64,000 bases of DNA from Mycolicibacterium vulneris (GTDB lineage: Bacteria; Actinomycetota; Actinomycetes; Mycobacteriales; Mycobacteriaceae): the NCBI RefSeq assembly GCF_002104765.1, contig NZ_NCXM01000012.1, forward strand, positions 107,207 through 171,206. Direction: 5' to 3'. Shown one piece after another: positions 1 to 7,794 of the stretch (the first letter of the stretch is position 1; each line of letters starts with the position of its first letter). Position numbers and translations under genes: made by a program. The notes below the pieces were generated by a model, which saw only the letters and a program-made list of their open reading frames with translations, was not told the DNA's origin and ran no database searches.

Positions 1-362
1 CGTTCAACGGGCTCAAGAACCCGGACGGCGTGGCCGTCGATCCCGCGGGCAACGTCTACGTGGCGGATACCGACAACAACAGGATCGTGAAGCTTGACGC
101 CGCGTCGAATACACAGTCGGAGTTGCCATTTCACGACCTGTCTGTGCCGTGGGGCATCGCCGTGGACAACAGCGGAACGATCTATGTCACCGAGCACGAC
201 AAGAGCGACGTGGTGAAGTACGCACCGGGCGCGACCACCGGGACCGTCCTGCCGTTCACCGGGCTCAACACCCCGCTGGCGGTGACGGTCGACAAGGACC
301 AGAACGTCTACGTCGCCGATCGCGGTAACGACCGGGTGGTCAAGCTCGCCGCGGGTCAGTGA
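1..362 (+). CDS. pknD: C-terminal end of a PknD-type Ser/Thr kinase (partial, cut by window edge)
   Basis: Reading frame open from base 3 to a TGA at 360-362. It encodes the last NHL-type beta-propeller blades of a PknD-like receptor kinase; repeats such as GNVYVADTDNNRIVKL, GTIYVTEHDKSDVVKY and NVYVADRGNDRVVKL are visible. In PknD this propeller is extracellular and follows a kinase domain and one membrane helix. The kinase part lies outside the window. The fragment is clearly related to, but not identical with, the propeller of the second pknD at 3025-4868, so the locus carries two kinase copies of this type. Confidence 0.85.
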   Translation, partial: FNGLKNPDGVAVDPAGNVYVADTDNNRIVKLDAASNTQSELPFHDLSVPWGIAVDNSGTIYVTEHDKSDVVKYAPGATTGTVLPFTGLNTPLAVTVDKDQNVYVADRGNDRVVKLAAGQ

Positions 363-388
363 TCCGCGGATCCGGTCACCGCAGGTGC

Positions 389-1510
389 CTAGCTCGAGAT
401 CTTGGCGATCTGGGCGTCGGACAGCTTGGCCACCGTGGGCGGCAACGGCTGGAGGTAAAACCGGTCCAAAAACGTCGGGCTGTTACCGTCGGTCACCGCC
501 CAATGCAGGAAGGCCTGCATGGTCTGGGCGGTCGCCGGGTCATGCTGGCCGGCGTAGACCACGGCGTACTCGTAGTTGACGATCGGATACCCGTCGGGTG
601 CGGTCCCGTTGATCAACGAGATCGCTTCGTTCGCCGGCGTCTGCGCGGCGAACCCGGCGGCTTCGGCCGCCACACTGTGGGCGTCGGGAAGCAGGAAATT
701 GCCCGAGGCGTTGCCCAATTCGGCTTCTCCCAAACCCTTTTGGGTGGCCTGGTCAAGGAAACTGGCACCGATGTACGCCACGCAGCCGGGGGTTTGGGCG
801 CAGCCCGTCACCATCCCCCCGGCTCCGTTTTCACCCAATGCGCCTGGCACCGCGGGGAAGTCGACAGTGGTGTTGTAGCCGGGCGATTTGCCCCAACCGT
901 CGGGATCCTGCATGGACAGATACTGGGTGAACACGAATGTGTCGCCCGAGCCGTCGGACCGGCGCAGCGGAACCACCGGGGTGGCAGGAAGATTCACTCC
1001 AGGATTGAGGCTGGCGATCTGCGGATCGTTCCACGCTTTGATGGTGCCCTCATACATGGCTGCCAGCACCTTGCCGTCGAGCTTGAGGTGGCCGCTCACA
1101 CCGGGCAGGTTGTAGTTGACCTGCTCCGCCGAGATGGCCAACGCAACGTTCATCAGTCCCTGGTGCATGGACATGTCGCCGTCGGAAAGATAGGCACCGG
1201 AGGCGCCGATGTTGACCGCACGAGCGGCGGCTTGGGATATTCCCGCACCCGATCCGGTGCTGGCCGTGGTGATCGAGACGTTCGGATACTTGGCGCTGTA
1301 AGCCGGAGCCCACACATTCATCAACGGATACAACTCGGTGGCACCCGTTTCGGTCAGCGCCACCTTCGATGTCGCCGGTGTGGACGCCGGACTGCCGGTG
1401 CTTGCACCGGTGCTCGCCGAACTGCCGGTTGAGCCGCAGGCCGCCGCGGCCAGCACCATGGGGACTGCGACGCACAGCGGGGCAAGCAGGGGGCGGATAC
1501 GATTCGTCAT
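389..1510 (-). CDS. pstS1: Phosphate-binding lipoprotein PstS1 (38-kDa antigen)
   Basis: Extracytoplasmic phosphate-binding component of the Pst ABC importer, 373 aa. The N-terminus has a lipoprotein signal with a lipobox ending AAAC at about residue 25. The body follows Mtb PstS1 closely, with LYPLMNVWAPAYSAKYPN, GSGAGISQAAA, the phosphate-site RRSDGSGDTF and YPIVNYEYAVV. AAAGGTGAAG just upstream of the ATG serves as ribosome binding site. It is transcribed against both flanking genes: convergent with the kinase tail at 1-362 and divergent from pstS2. No permease or ATPase gene lies in the window, so the transporter must be completed elsewhere. Confidence 0.95.
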   Translation of the reverse strand: MTNRIRPLLAPLCVAVPMVLAAAACGSTGSSASTGASTGSPASTPATSKVALTETGATELYPLMNVWAPAYSAKYPNVSITTASTGSGAGISQAAARAVNIGASGAYLSDGDMSMHQGLMNVALAISAEQVNYNLPGVSGHLKLDGKVLAAMYEGTIKAWNDPQIASLNPGVNLPATPVVPLRRSDGSGDTFVFTQYLSMQDPDGWGKSPGYNTTVDFPAVPGALGENGAGGMVTGCAQTPGCVAYIGASFLDQATQKGLGEAELGNASGNFLLPDAHSVAAEAAGFAAQTPANEAISLINGTAPDGYPIVNYEYAVVYAGQHDPATAQTMQAFLHWAVTDGNSPTFLDRFYLQPLPPTVAKLSDAQIAKISS

Positions 1511-1885
1511 CGGTCTTCACCTTTCGTTTCCCCCCGTTTGTCTTTGCCCCCAATTACTCTGCGCGAGAACGACTTATGAGCCCGCGCCCCGGAAATCACG
1601 TTGTCGATCTGATCGACCTACCATCAAGCTACGTCGTCGGCGACCGTCAAAAGCCGCGCGCGATCATCTCTAGACGACTTCAAAGGTGACACTCATCGTC
1701 ACCTCATTTTCACAGTCCGGACTCACCTCACGCGCGGATCGCGCCCGATTCTCGTGCCGCCGTGCACCTCTCATCATCCTCAGGCGACCCGCTCATGCTG
1801 CTCCCATCTTCGAGGTCTTTCATGCATCCCAAGGGGGCTCCCGGGTGGCGGCACGTGTCCGCCGCCCCAGAACAAAGGAGTCTGC
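1511..1885. promoter_or_regulatory. Divergent pstS1/pstS2 control region with TCAC repeats
   Basis: A 375-bp non-coding stretch between two divergent phosphate-binding genes. It holds an inverted repeat GGTGAC-N7-GTCACC at 1685-1703, overlapping a direct series TCACC (1699), TCACA (1710) and TCACC (1723). The first two repeats are 11 bp apart, the period of PhoB/RegX3-type boxes. Control by the phosphate-starvation regulator RegX3 is inferred from the motif and the genes. No small gene is evident here. Confidence 0.5.
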
Positions 1886-2992
1886 GTGAACGTTCATCGC
1901 GCAGGCGCTGTGCTCGTCCTCCTGGCCGCGGGCGCGCTTGCCCTGGGGGGATGCGGTAGTGCCACTCACGCCTCGTCGTCCAACTCCACCGCCGCGCCGG
2001 TGCAGTGCGGCGGCAAGAAGCAACTCAAAGGCAGCGGTGCGACCGCCCAGGAGAACGCGATGGAACAGTTCGTGTTCTCCTACGTCCACGCCTGCCCGGG
2101 TTACACACTGGATTACAACGCGAACGGTTCCGGCGCCGGCGTGACCGACTTCGTCAATGACGTGTCCGACCTGGCGGGGTCCGGCGATCCGCTGGATCCG
2201 TCCAAGGGCCAGGTCGACCGGGCGGCGCAGCGCTGCGGCTCGCCCGCGTGGGATTTGCCGACGGTGTTCGAACCCATCGCCATCACCTATAACCTCCCCG
2301 GAGTAAGCGGGCTGATCCTCGACGCGCCCACGCTGGCAAGGATTTTCAACGGCGGCATCAGCAGATGGGACGACCCCGCGATCAAGGCACTCAACCCGGG
2401 CACCAGCCTGCCGTCAACGTCCATCCATGTCTTCTACCGCAGCGACCAATCCGGTGACACGTCGAACTTCCAGCAATACCTGGTCGCCGCCGCGGGCAGT
2501 GCGTGGGGCAGGGGCGCGGGTCAGACGTTCCTCGGTGGCGTCGGAGACGGCGGTGTCGGGGACAACGGCACGTCGGCTCAGGTGCAAAGCACCGACGGGT
2601 CGATCACCTACAACGAGTGGTCGTTCGCGGTGGGCCGGCAGTTGACCATGGTCCAGGTCGTCACCTTGGCGGGCCCGGACCCGGTGCAGATCACCGTCGA
2701 CTCGGTCAGCAAGACGATCGCCGGTGCCGCGTTCAAAGGACAGGGCAATGACCTGGTGGTGGACACGTCGTCGTTCTACAAGCCCACCCAGCCCGGCGCT
2801 TATCCCATAGTCGAGCCGACCTACGAGATCGTCTGCTCGAAATATCCGGATTCCGCGACCGGCGCGGCGGTAAAAGCGTTCATGCAGGCCGCAATTGGCC
2901 CCGGTCAAGTCGATCTGGATCAGTACGGTTCCATTCCCCTTCCCGCCGCGATCCAATCGAAGATTTCGGCGGCGGTGAATGCCATTTCTTGA
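1886..2992 (+). CDS. pstS2: Phosphate-binding lipoprotein PstS2
   Basis: Second phosphate-binding lipoprotein, 368 aa, following Mtb PstS2: [61 protein letters not shown], and the tail QYGSIPLP. The reading frame extends further upstream, but the GTG at 1886 is chosen because AAAGGAG at 1874-1880 precedes it and because it starts a signal peptide with lipobox LALGGC. The pknD start follows 32 bp downstream, so the two are likely one transcript. A kinase co-expressed with a phosphate sensor suggests phosphate-linked signalling. Confidence 0.93.
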   Translation: MNVHRAGAVLVLLAAGALALGGCGSATHASSSNSTAAPVQCGGKKQLKGSGATAQENAMEQFVFSYVHACPGYTLDYNANGSGAGVTDFVNDVSDLAGSGDPLDPSKGQVDRAAQRCGSPAWDLPTVFEPIAITYNLPGVSGLILDAPTLARIFNGGISRWDDPAIKALNPGTSLPSTSIHVFYRSDQSGDTSNFQQYLVAAAGSAWGRGAGQTFLGGVGDGGVGDNGTSAQVQSTDGSITYNEWSFAVGRQLTMVQVVTLAGPDPVQITVDSVSKTIAGAAFKGQGNDLVVDTSSFYKPTQPGAYPIVEPTYEIVCSKYPDSATGAAVKAFMQAAIGPGQVDLDQYGSIPLPAAIQSKISAAVNAIS

Positions 2993-3024
2993 CGTGAGGA
3001 AGATTGGTGAAAGGAGCGACGACG

Positions 3025-4868
3025 GTGAACAGTACCGTTTCGCGGGTTGGCACGCGGTTTGGTCCCTATCAGCTGACGCGGCTGTTGGGCCGCGGCGGCA
3101 TGGGGGAGGTCTACGAGGCCGAGGACACCCGAAAACACCGGATAGTCGCGTTGAAGTTGATCTCGCACCAATTCTCAACCGACGCAACGTTTCGCGCGCG
3201 GATGCAGCGCGAGGCCGACACCGCGGGACGGCTGACCGAGCCGCACATCGTGCCGATCCATGACTACGGCGACATCGACGGGCAGTTCTACGTCGAGATG
3301 CGCATGATCGACGGTGTTTCGTTGCGGACGCTGTTGACGCACTACGGTCCGCTGCCCGCGGCGCGAACGGTGGCCATCGTCAGGCAAATCGCCGCGGCGC
3401 TGGACGCCGCGCACGCATGCGGCATCACCCATCGTGACGTAAAGCCGGAAAACATCCTCATCACAGGCGAGGACTTCGCTTATCTGGTGGACTTCGGCAT
3501 CGCCCGCGCCGCCACCGATCCCGGGCTGACCCAGGGCGGATTCGCACTGGGCACCTATAACTACATGGCTCCGGAACGCTTCACCGGTGACGAAGTCACT
3601 TACCGCTCCGACATTTACGCGTTGGCCGCGGTGCTGGGCGAGTGTTTGACCGGAGCGCCCGCCTTCAGCGCCGACAGCGTCGAGCGCTTGATCGCCGCGC
3701 ACCTGCTCGAGCCCGCTCCACAGCCCAGCCGGCTGCGGCCGGACGTGTTCCGCCCGCCCTGGATGCCGTGATCGGCAAGGGTATGGCCAAGGTGCCAGCC
3801 GAACGGTATTGCACTGCAGGTGATTTGGCCGTCGCCGCACACGATGCTCTGTCCGTTCGCCAGCGGCACCAGGAAGAAACCGTGCTGCGGGACGCGAACT
3901 ATCCCACCGCCGCGACGATGGCTCGCGTCATGCCCCGGGGCATCGGCGGTGTCCGAACGCGTCCCCCCGCACCCTCGCCGGCCCGGCGGCCCGGGCGAAA
4001 GCGCACCCGATGGATCCTGGCCGGCACCGCCGTGCTGCTGATCGTCGCCGTCGCACTGACGGGTTACCTGGGCACCCGCCCGTCATCGGCGTCCAGACAG
4101 CAGGCGTCCGGCCAGACCGAATTGCCGTTCAACGGCATCAATTTCCGGCTGTCCCCGGGTGGCATCACGCTGGACAAGGCCGGCGACGTGTACGTCACCA
4201 GCGAAGGCATGTACGGGCGGGTCGTTGAGTTGACGCCCGGGTCGAGCACCCCAACGGTTTTGCCGTTCAACGGTCTTTACCAGCCCCAGGGCCTGGCGGT
4301 GGACGGCTCCGGGGCGGTGTACGTCGCCGACTTCAACAACCGGGTGGTGAAGTTGGCGGCCGGGTCGAACAGTCAGACCGTGCTGCCGTTCGCCGGCCTC
4401 AACTATCCCGAAGGCGTCGCGGTCGACGCCCAGGGCAATGTCTACGTCGCCGACCGCGGCAATAACCGGGTGCTGAAGCTGGCGGCCGGGTCGAACAGCG
4501 CGACGGCGTTGCCGTTCACCGGCTTGAAGAATCCCGATGGCGTGGCCGTCGACCCGGCGGGCAACGTGTACGTCACCGACACCGACAACAACCGGGTGTT
4601 GATGTTGCCGGCGGGGTCGAGCGGCCAGACCGTGCTGCCGTTCAATGGCGTTGCCGCACCGTGGGGCATCGCGGTGAACAACGCCGGCGACGTCTTCGTC
4701 ACCGAACATGACGGTAACCAGGTGGTCAAACTCCCGGCCGGTTCCAATACCGCGACCGTCCTGCCGTTCACCGGACTGAACACCCCGTTGGGGGTGGCGA
4801 TCGACAAGGACCAGAACGCCTACGTCGCCGACCGCGGCAACGACCGGGTGGTCAAGCTGACGACGTGA
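3025..4868 (+). pseudogene. pknD: Ser/Thr protein kinase PknD split by a one-base deletion
   Basis: Receptor kinase in two frames. Frame one (to a TGA at 3769-3771) has the kinase domain: GRGGMGEV glycine loop, VALKL lysine, HRDVKPEN catalytic loop, DFG, and GTYNYMAPE. Frame two carries the end of the kinase domain (ALDAVIGKGMAKVPAERY), the juxtamembrane region, one membrane helix (WILAGTAVLLIVAVALTGYL) and a six-bladed NHL propeller ending NDRVVKLTT. One extra G at 3741-3742 would restore RPGRVPPALD, the sequence remembered from Mtb PknD, so a single G is missing. GTG 3025 is preferred: GAAAGGAG lies at 3009-3016. As read, it makes a soluble truncated kinase; a sequencing error is possible. 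Confidence 0.85.
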
Positions 4869-4871
4869 GGC

Positions 4872-6065
4872 CTACGGCGCGGGCTGCGGTGCGCCCAGGT
4901 ACTCCTCGGTGTGCTGGCCGAGGGCGGGCGGGGGTTCGGCGGCCGCGGCGTCGAAGCTGGAATAGCGTGCCGGGGTGCGGATTACCGTGACCTCGTCCGC
5001 GCCGTCGCCGACCGGGAGGGCGAGCTCGTTCTCGGCGAACAGCGCGGTGCCGACCACCTGCTTCCAGGTGTAGGCGTGACAGGCCATCAGGCCGCCTTCC
5101 TGGAGCAGCCGCACCCATTCGTCCGCGGTCTTGGCGGCCAGGGCCTTCTCGAGTTCCTCGGTGAGCTCGGGATAGTTCAGTGCCCGCGCGCGCTGGTCGG
5201 CGAACCGCTCGTCGTCGCGCATGTCGGGCCGGCCGATGATCTCGCACAGCTTGTCCCAGTGCTTGGGCACGTAGGCGCTGATCACCAGGTAGCCGTCGGC
5301 GGCCTTGAAGGCGTCCGACGGTTGGGTGGCAAAGCCAACACCCTTGCGCTTCTTGGGCTTTGGTGCCGCATCCGGCTTCGGGGCCTCGCTGGGCTTGTTG
5401 AGGTGGATGGTCAGCTGGCTGGCCTGCAGGCTGACCGCGACGTCATACATGGCGACCCGCACGACGTCGGCCACCCCGTGGCGTTCCCGGTTGAGCAGCG
5501 CGGCCAGCACGGCCTGGGCCAGCACGTGACCGCTGGCGGCGTCGACGAGCTGGAACGGGATGATCTGGGGTTTGCCGGTGGGCGTGGGCATTCCGGTGGT
5601 CATGCCCGATTCGGCGGCGACCATCAGGTCGACGCCCGGGCGGCTGCCCTCGGGTCCGTTGCCGCCGTAGGCGGACAGGCGCGCGTAGATCAGTCTGGGG
5701 TTGCGGGACTGCAGCTCGTCGGGGCCCAGGCCCATGCGCTCCATCACCCCGGGTCGAAATCCTTCCAGCACAACGTCGGCCGTATCGACCAGCCGCAGGA
5801 TCTGCTGCTTGGCCTCGTCGCTGCGCAGGTCGGCCATCACCGACTTCTTGCCCCGGTTGTGGGGGAGGAACAGGGTGGCCAGCGGCGGGCGCCCGGGCAG
5901 GACCGCGGTGATGTGCCGGGCCGCCTCGCCGACGGGTGCCTCGACCTTGATCACCTCGGCGCCCAGGTCGGCCAGCACCTGACCGGCCATCGGCCCGGCG
6001 ATGTTCTGGGTGAAGTCGAGCACCCGGAATCCGTCAAGTGGCTTGGCGGGCTTGCTGTTTGGCAT
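4872..6065 (-). CDS. CaiB/BaiF family (family III) CoA-transferase
   Basis: About 397 aa, predicted to move CoA between carboxylic acids; substrate unknown. Typical features are the N-terminal LDFTQNIAGPMAGQVLADLGAEVIKVE block (first half shown by GPMAGQVLADLGAEV), HNRGKKSV, DVVLEGFRPGVM and the catalytic-region Asp in RPGVDLM. A Lys/Pro-rich insert lies near residue 240. ATG 6065 is chosen over an upstream in-frame start because AGGAAGG lies just before it. It follows the methyltransferase by 13 bp, so both are probably co-transcribed. It resembles Mtb Rv3272 and marks the left end of the block collinear with that genome; the pknD stop lies only 3 bp away on the other strand. Confidence 0.85.
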   Translation of the reverse strand: MPNSKPAKPLDGFRVLDFTQNIAGPMAGQVLADLGAEVIKVEAPVGEAARHITAVLPGRPPLATLFLPHNRGKKSVMADLRSDEAKQQILRLVDTADVVLEGFRPGVMERMGLGPDELQSRNPRLIYARLSAYGGNGPEGSRPGVDLMVAAESGMTTGMPTPTGKPQIIPFQLVDAASGHVLAQAVLAALLNRERHGVADVVRVAMYDVAVSLQASQLTIHLNKPSEAPKPDAAPKPKKRKGVGFATQPSDAFKAADGYLVISAYVPKHWDKLCEIIGRPDMRDDERFADQRARALNYPELTEELEKALAAKTADEWVRLLQEGGLMACHAYTWKQVVGTALFAENELALPVGDGADEVTVIRTPARYSSFDAAAAEPPPALGQHTEEYLGAPQPAP

Positions 6066-6078
6066 CGTGTTTGCCTTC

Positions 6079-6996
6079 CTAAGAACCCGACGGGTGCAGC
6101 ACCGCGGTGCAGTAGTAATTCTGCGCGAAGGGTGCATCGGGATCGGGCGACTGCAGCGGCAGGCCGTTGTTGGCCAGCATCTGGTTCAGCGGGGTGCGGA
6201 CCGGCTGCCAGCCCCGCTGCTGCAGGTAGGTGGCCACGTCGTTGCGTTCGCCGGGGAAGCCCAGCTCGCCCAGGGCGATGTCGAGGCCGTTGCGCCGCCA
6301 CTTCTCGCTCGCGGCGTTCAACGCCTCCCCGCTGACACCGGTATTGACGAAGACCTCGGCCACCAGCTGACTGCCGTCGGCCGACAGGGCGGTGATGTTG
6401 TCCAGCAACCGATCCTGAGCCTCGGGCGGCAGGAAGCCGACCAGGCCCTCGGCCGCCCAGGCGGCGGGCCTCCCGGTGTCGAAGCCGGCTTGCCGCAGCG
6501 CCGACGGCCAGTCGTGGCGCAGGTCGATCGGAACGTCGCGCACCGCGGCGGTGGGTTCGGCACCGAGCTCGGCGATGGTGGCCGCCTTGAACTCCAGCAC
6601 CTGCGGCTGGTCGATCTCGAACACCGTGGTGCCCGGCGCCCACGGCAACCGGTAGGCGCGCGCGTCCAGGCCGGAGGCCAGGATGACCACCTGGTCGATG
6701 CCCGCGGCGCCCGCCTCGGCGAAGAACGCGTCGATGTAGCGGGTGCGGGCGGCCAGCATGTCGGTCATGCGTTGCATCCCCCACGGGGCGCCCGGCTCGT
6801 CGACGTCGGCGGAGGCGAGCTGGCCGGCCGCCCACCGGGTCATGAAGTCGACGCCGACCGCGCGCACCAGCGGCTCGGCGAACCGGTCGTCGATCAGCCC
6901 GTCCAGGGTGGCCCGGGCTCGCCCGGCGGCCACCATGGTGGCGGTCGCTCCCACGCTGGTCGCCAGATCCCAGGTGTCGTCGTCGGTGCGCGCCAT
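6079..6996 (-). CDS. Class I SAM-dependent methyltransferase (TIGR00027/LCM family)
   Basis: 305 aa, of the large mycobacterial family of putative S-adenosylmethionine-dependent methyltransferases. Visible family motifs are [20 protein letters not shown] at the N-terminus, the SAM-binding [29 protein letters not shown], and [13 protein letters not shown]. The acceptor is unknown. The start at 6996 (MARTDDD) fits other family members; the frame runs a little further upstream without a better site. The gene is not in the Mtb order I remember at this place (Rv3272-Rv3271c), so it is a lineage-specific insertion in otherwise conserved order. Confidence 0.85.
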   Translation of the reverse strand: MARTDDDTWDLATSVGATATMVAAGRARATLDGLIDDRFAEPLVRAVGVDFMTRWAAGQLASADVDEPGAPWGMQRMTDMLAARTRYIDAFFAEAGAAGIDQVVILASGLDARAYRLPWAPGTTVFEIDQPQVLEFKAATIAELGAEPTAAVRDVPIDLRHDWPSALRQAGFDTGRPAAWAAEGLVGFLPPEAQDRLLDNITALSADGSQLVAEVFVNTGVSGEALNAASEKWRRNGLDIALGELGFPGERNDVATYLQQRGWQPVRTPLNQMLANNGLPLQSPDPDAPFAQNYYCTAVLHPSGS

Positions 6997-7133
6997 GGAG
7001 GAAATCCCTTCCGGTCTACTGGTTAGCCACAATAATTACCAGCGTCAAGTGTCCCAGCGCGAGTGAGACACAGATCGGTCACGGCCGGGCGTTGCGGCCG
7101 CGGCCACCGCCGCGGCGCCGCTAGCCTCGCGCC

Positions 7134-7790
7134 ATGACCACTTCGGTTGCCATCCAGCTCGAGTGCCGGGGCAGCGCGGCACACGACGCCGACTGGCAGC
7201 GCGGCGCCGGGTGGGCGCGGCGGCTGGCCTGGGTCAGCCTGGCCGTGGTGCTCGTCGAAGGCGTCGTCGGGCTGTGGCAGGGATTCGCGGTCGCCTCGGT
7301 CGCGCTGACCGGGTGGGCCCTGGGCGGCGCATCGGAGGCACTGGCCAGCGCCATGGTGGTGTGGCGGTTCAGCGGGTCGCGCGCCTTCTCCGCAACCGCC
7401 GAGCGACGCGCGCAGCGCGGCGTCGCGATGTCGTTCTGGCTGACCGCCCCGTACATCGCCGCCGAATCCATGCACGAGCTGACCGGAGGGCACCACGCCG
7501 AGACGTCGGTGATCGGCATCGGGCTGACTGCGCTCGCGCTGGTGCTCATGCCGGTGCTGGGCCGGGCCAACCACCGGTTGGGCACCCGATTGGGGTCCGG
7601 AGCCACCGAGGCCGAGGGGATCCAGAATTATCTGTGCGCCGCCCAGGCGGCCGGGGTGCTGGTCGGCCTCGCGATGACGGCGCTGTGGTCCGGCGCGTGG
7701 TGGGTCGACCCGGCCGTCGGGCTGGCCATCGCCGGCGTCGCGGTCTGGCAGGGCGTGCGCGCCTGGCGCGGCGAGGATTGCGGCTGCTGA
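7134..7790 (+). CDS. Small integral membrane protein, cation-efflux-like (Rv3271c-type)
   Basis: 218 aa with about five hydrophobic segments (for example WVSLAVVLVEGVVGLW, VIGIGLTALALVLMPVL, AGVLVGLAMTALWSG and WVDPAVGLAIAGVAVW). The layout and the last segment resemble the membrane half of cation-diffusion-facilitator proteins, but the usual cytoplasmic metal-binding domain is missing; a terminal CGC could bind metal. It is convergent with ctpC, whose stop lies 4 bp away. TAGCCT at 7122-7127 followed by exactly six bases before the ATG suggests a leaderless transcript. Transport function is inference only. Confidence 0.75.
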   Translation: MTTSVAIQLECRGSAAHDADWQRGAGWARRLAWVSLAVVLVEGVVGLWQGFAVASVALTGWALGGASEALASAMVVWRFSGSRAFSATAERRAQRGVAMSFWLTAPYIAAESMHELTGGHHAETSVIGIGLTALALVLMPVLGRANHRLGTRLGSGATEAEGIQNYLCAAQAAGVLVGLAMTALWSGAWWVDPAVGLAIAGVAVWQGVRAWRGEDCGC

Positions 7791-7794
7791 CCTT

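Noticed and set aside
359..1432. 357-codon open frame on the plus strand opposite pstS1
   Set aside because: It mirrors the coding strand of pstS1, is Arg/Gly-rich without any domain, and arises from high GC at third positions.
4911..6335. 474-codon plus-strand frame opposite the CoA-transferase
   Set aside because: Low-complexity antisense reading; the minus-strand protein has clear family motifs.
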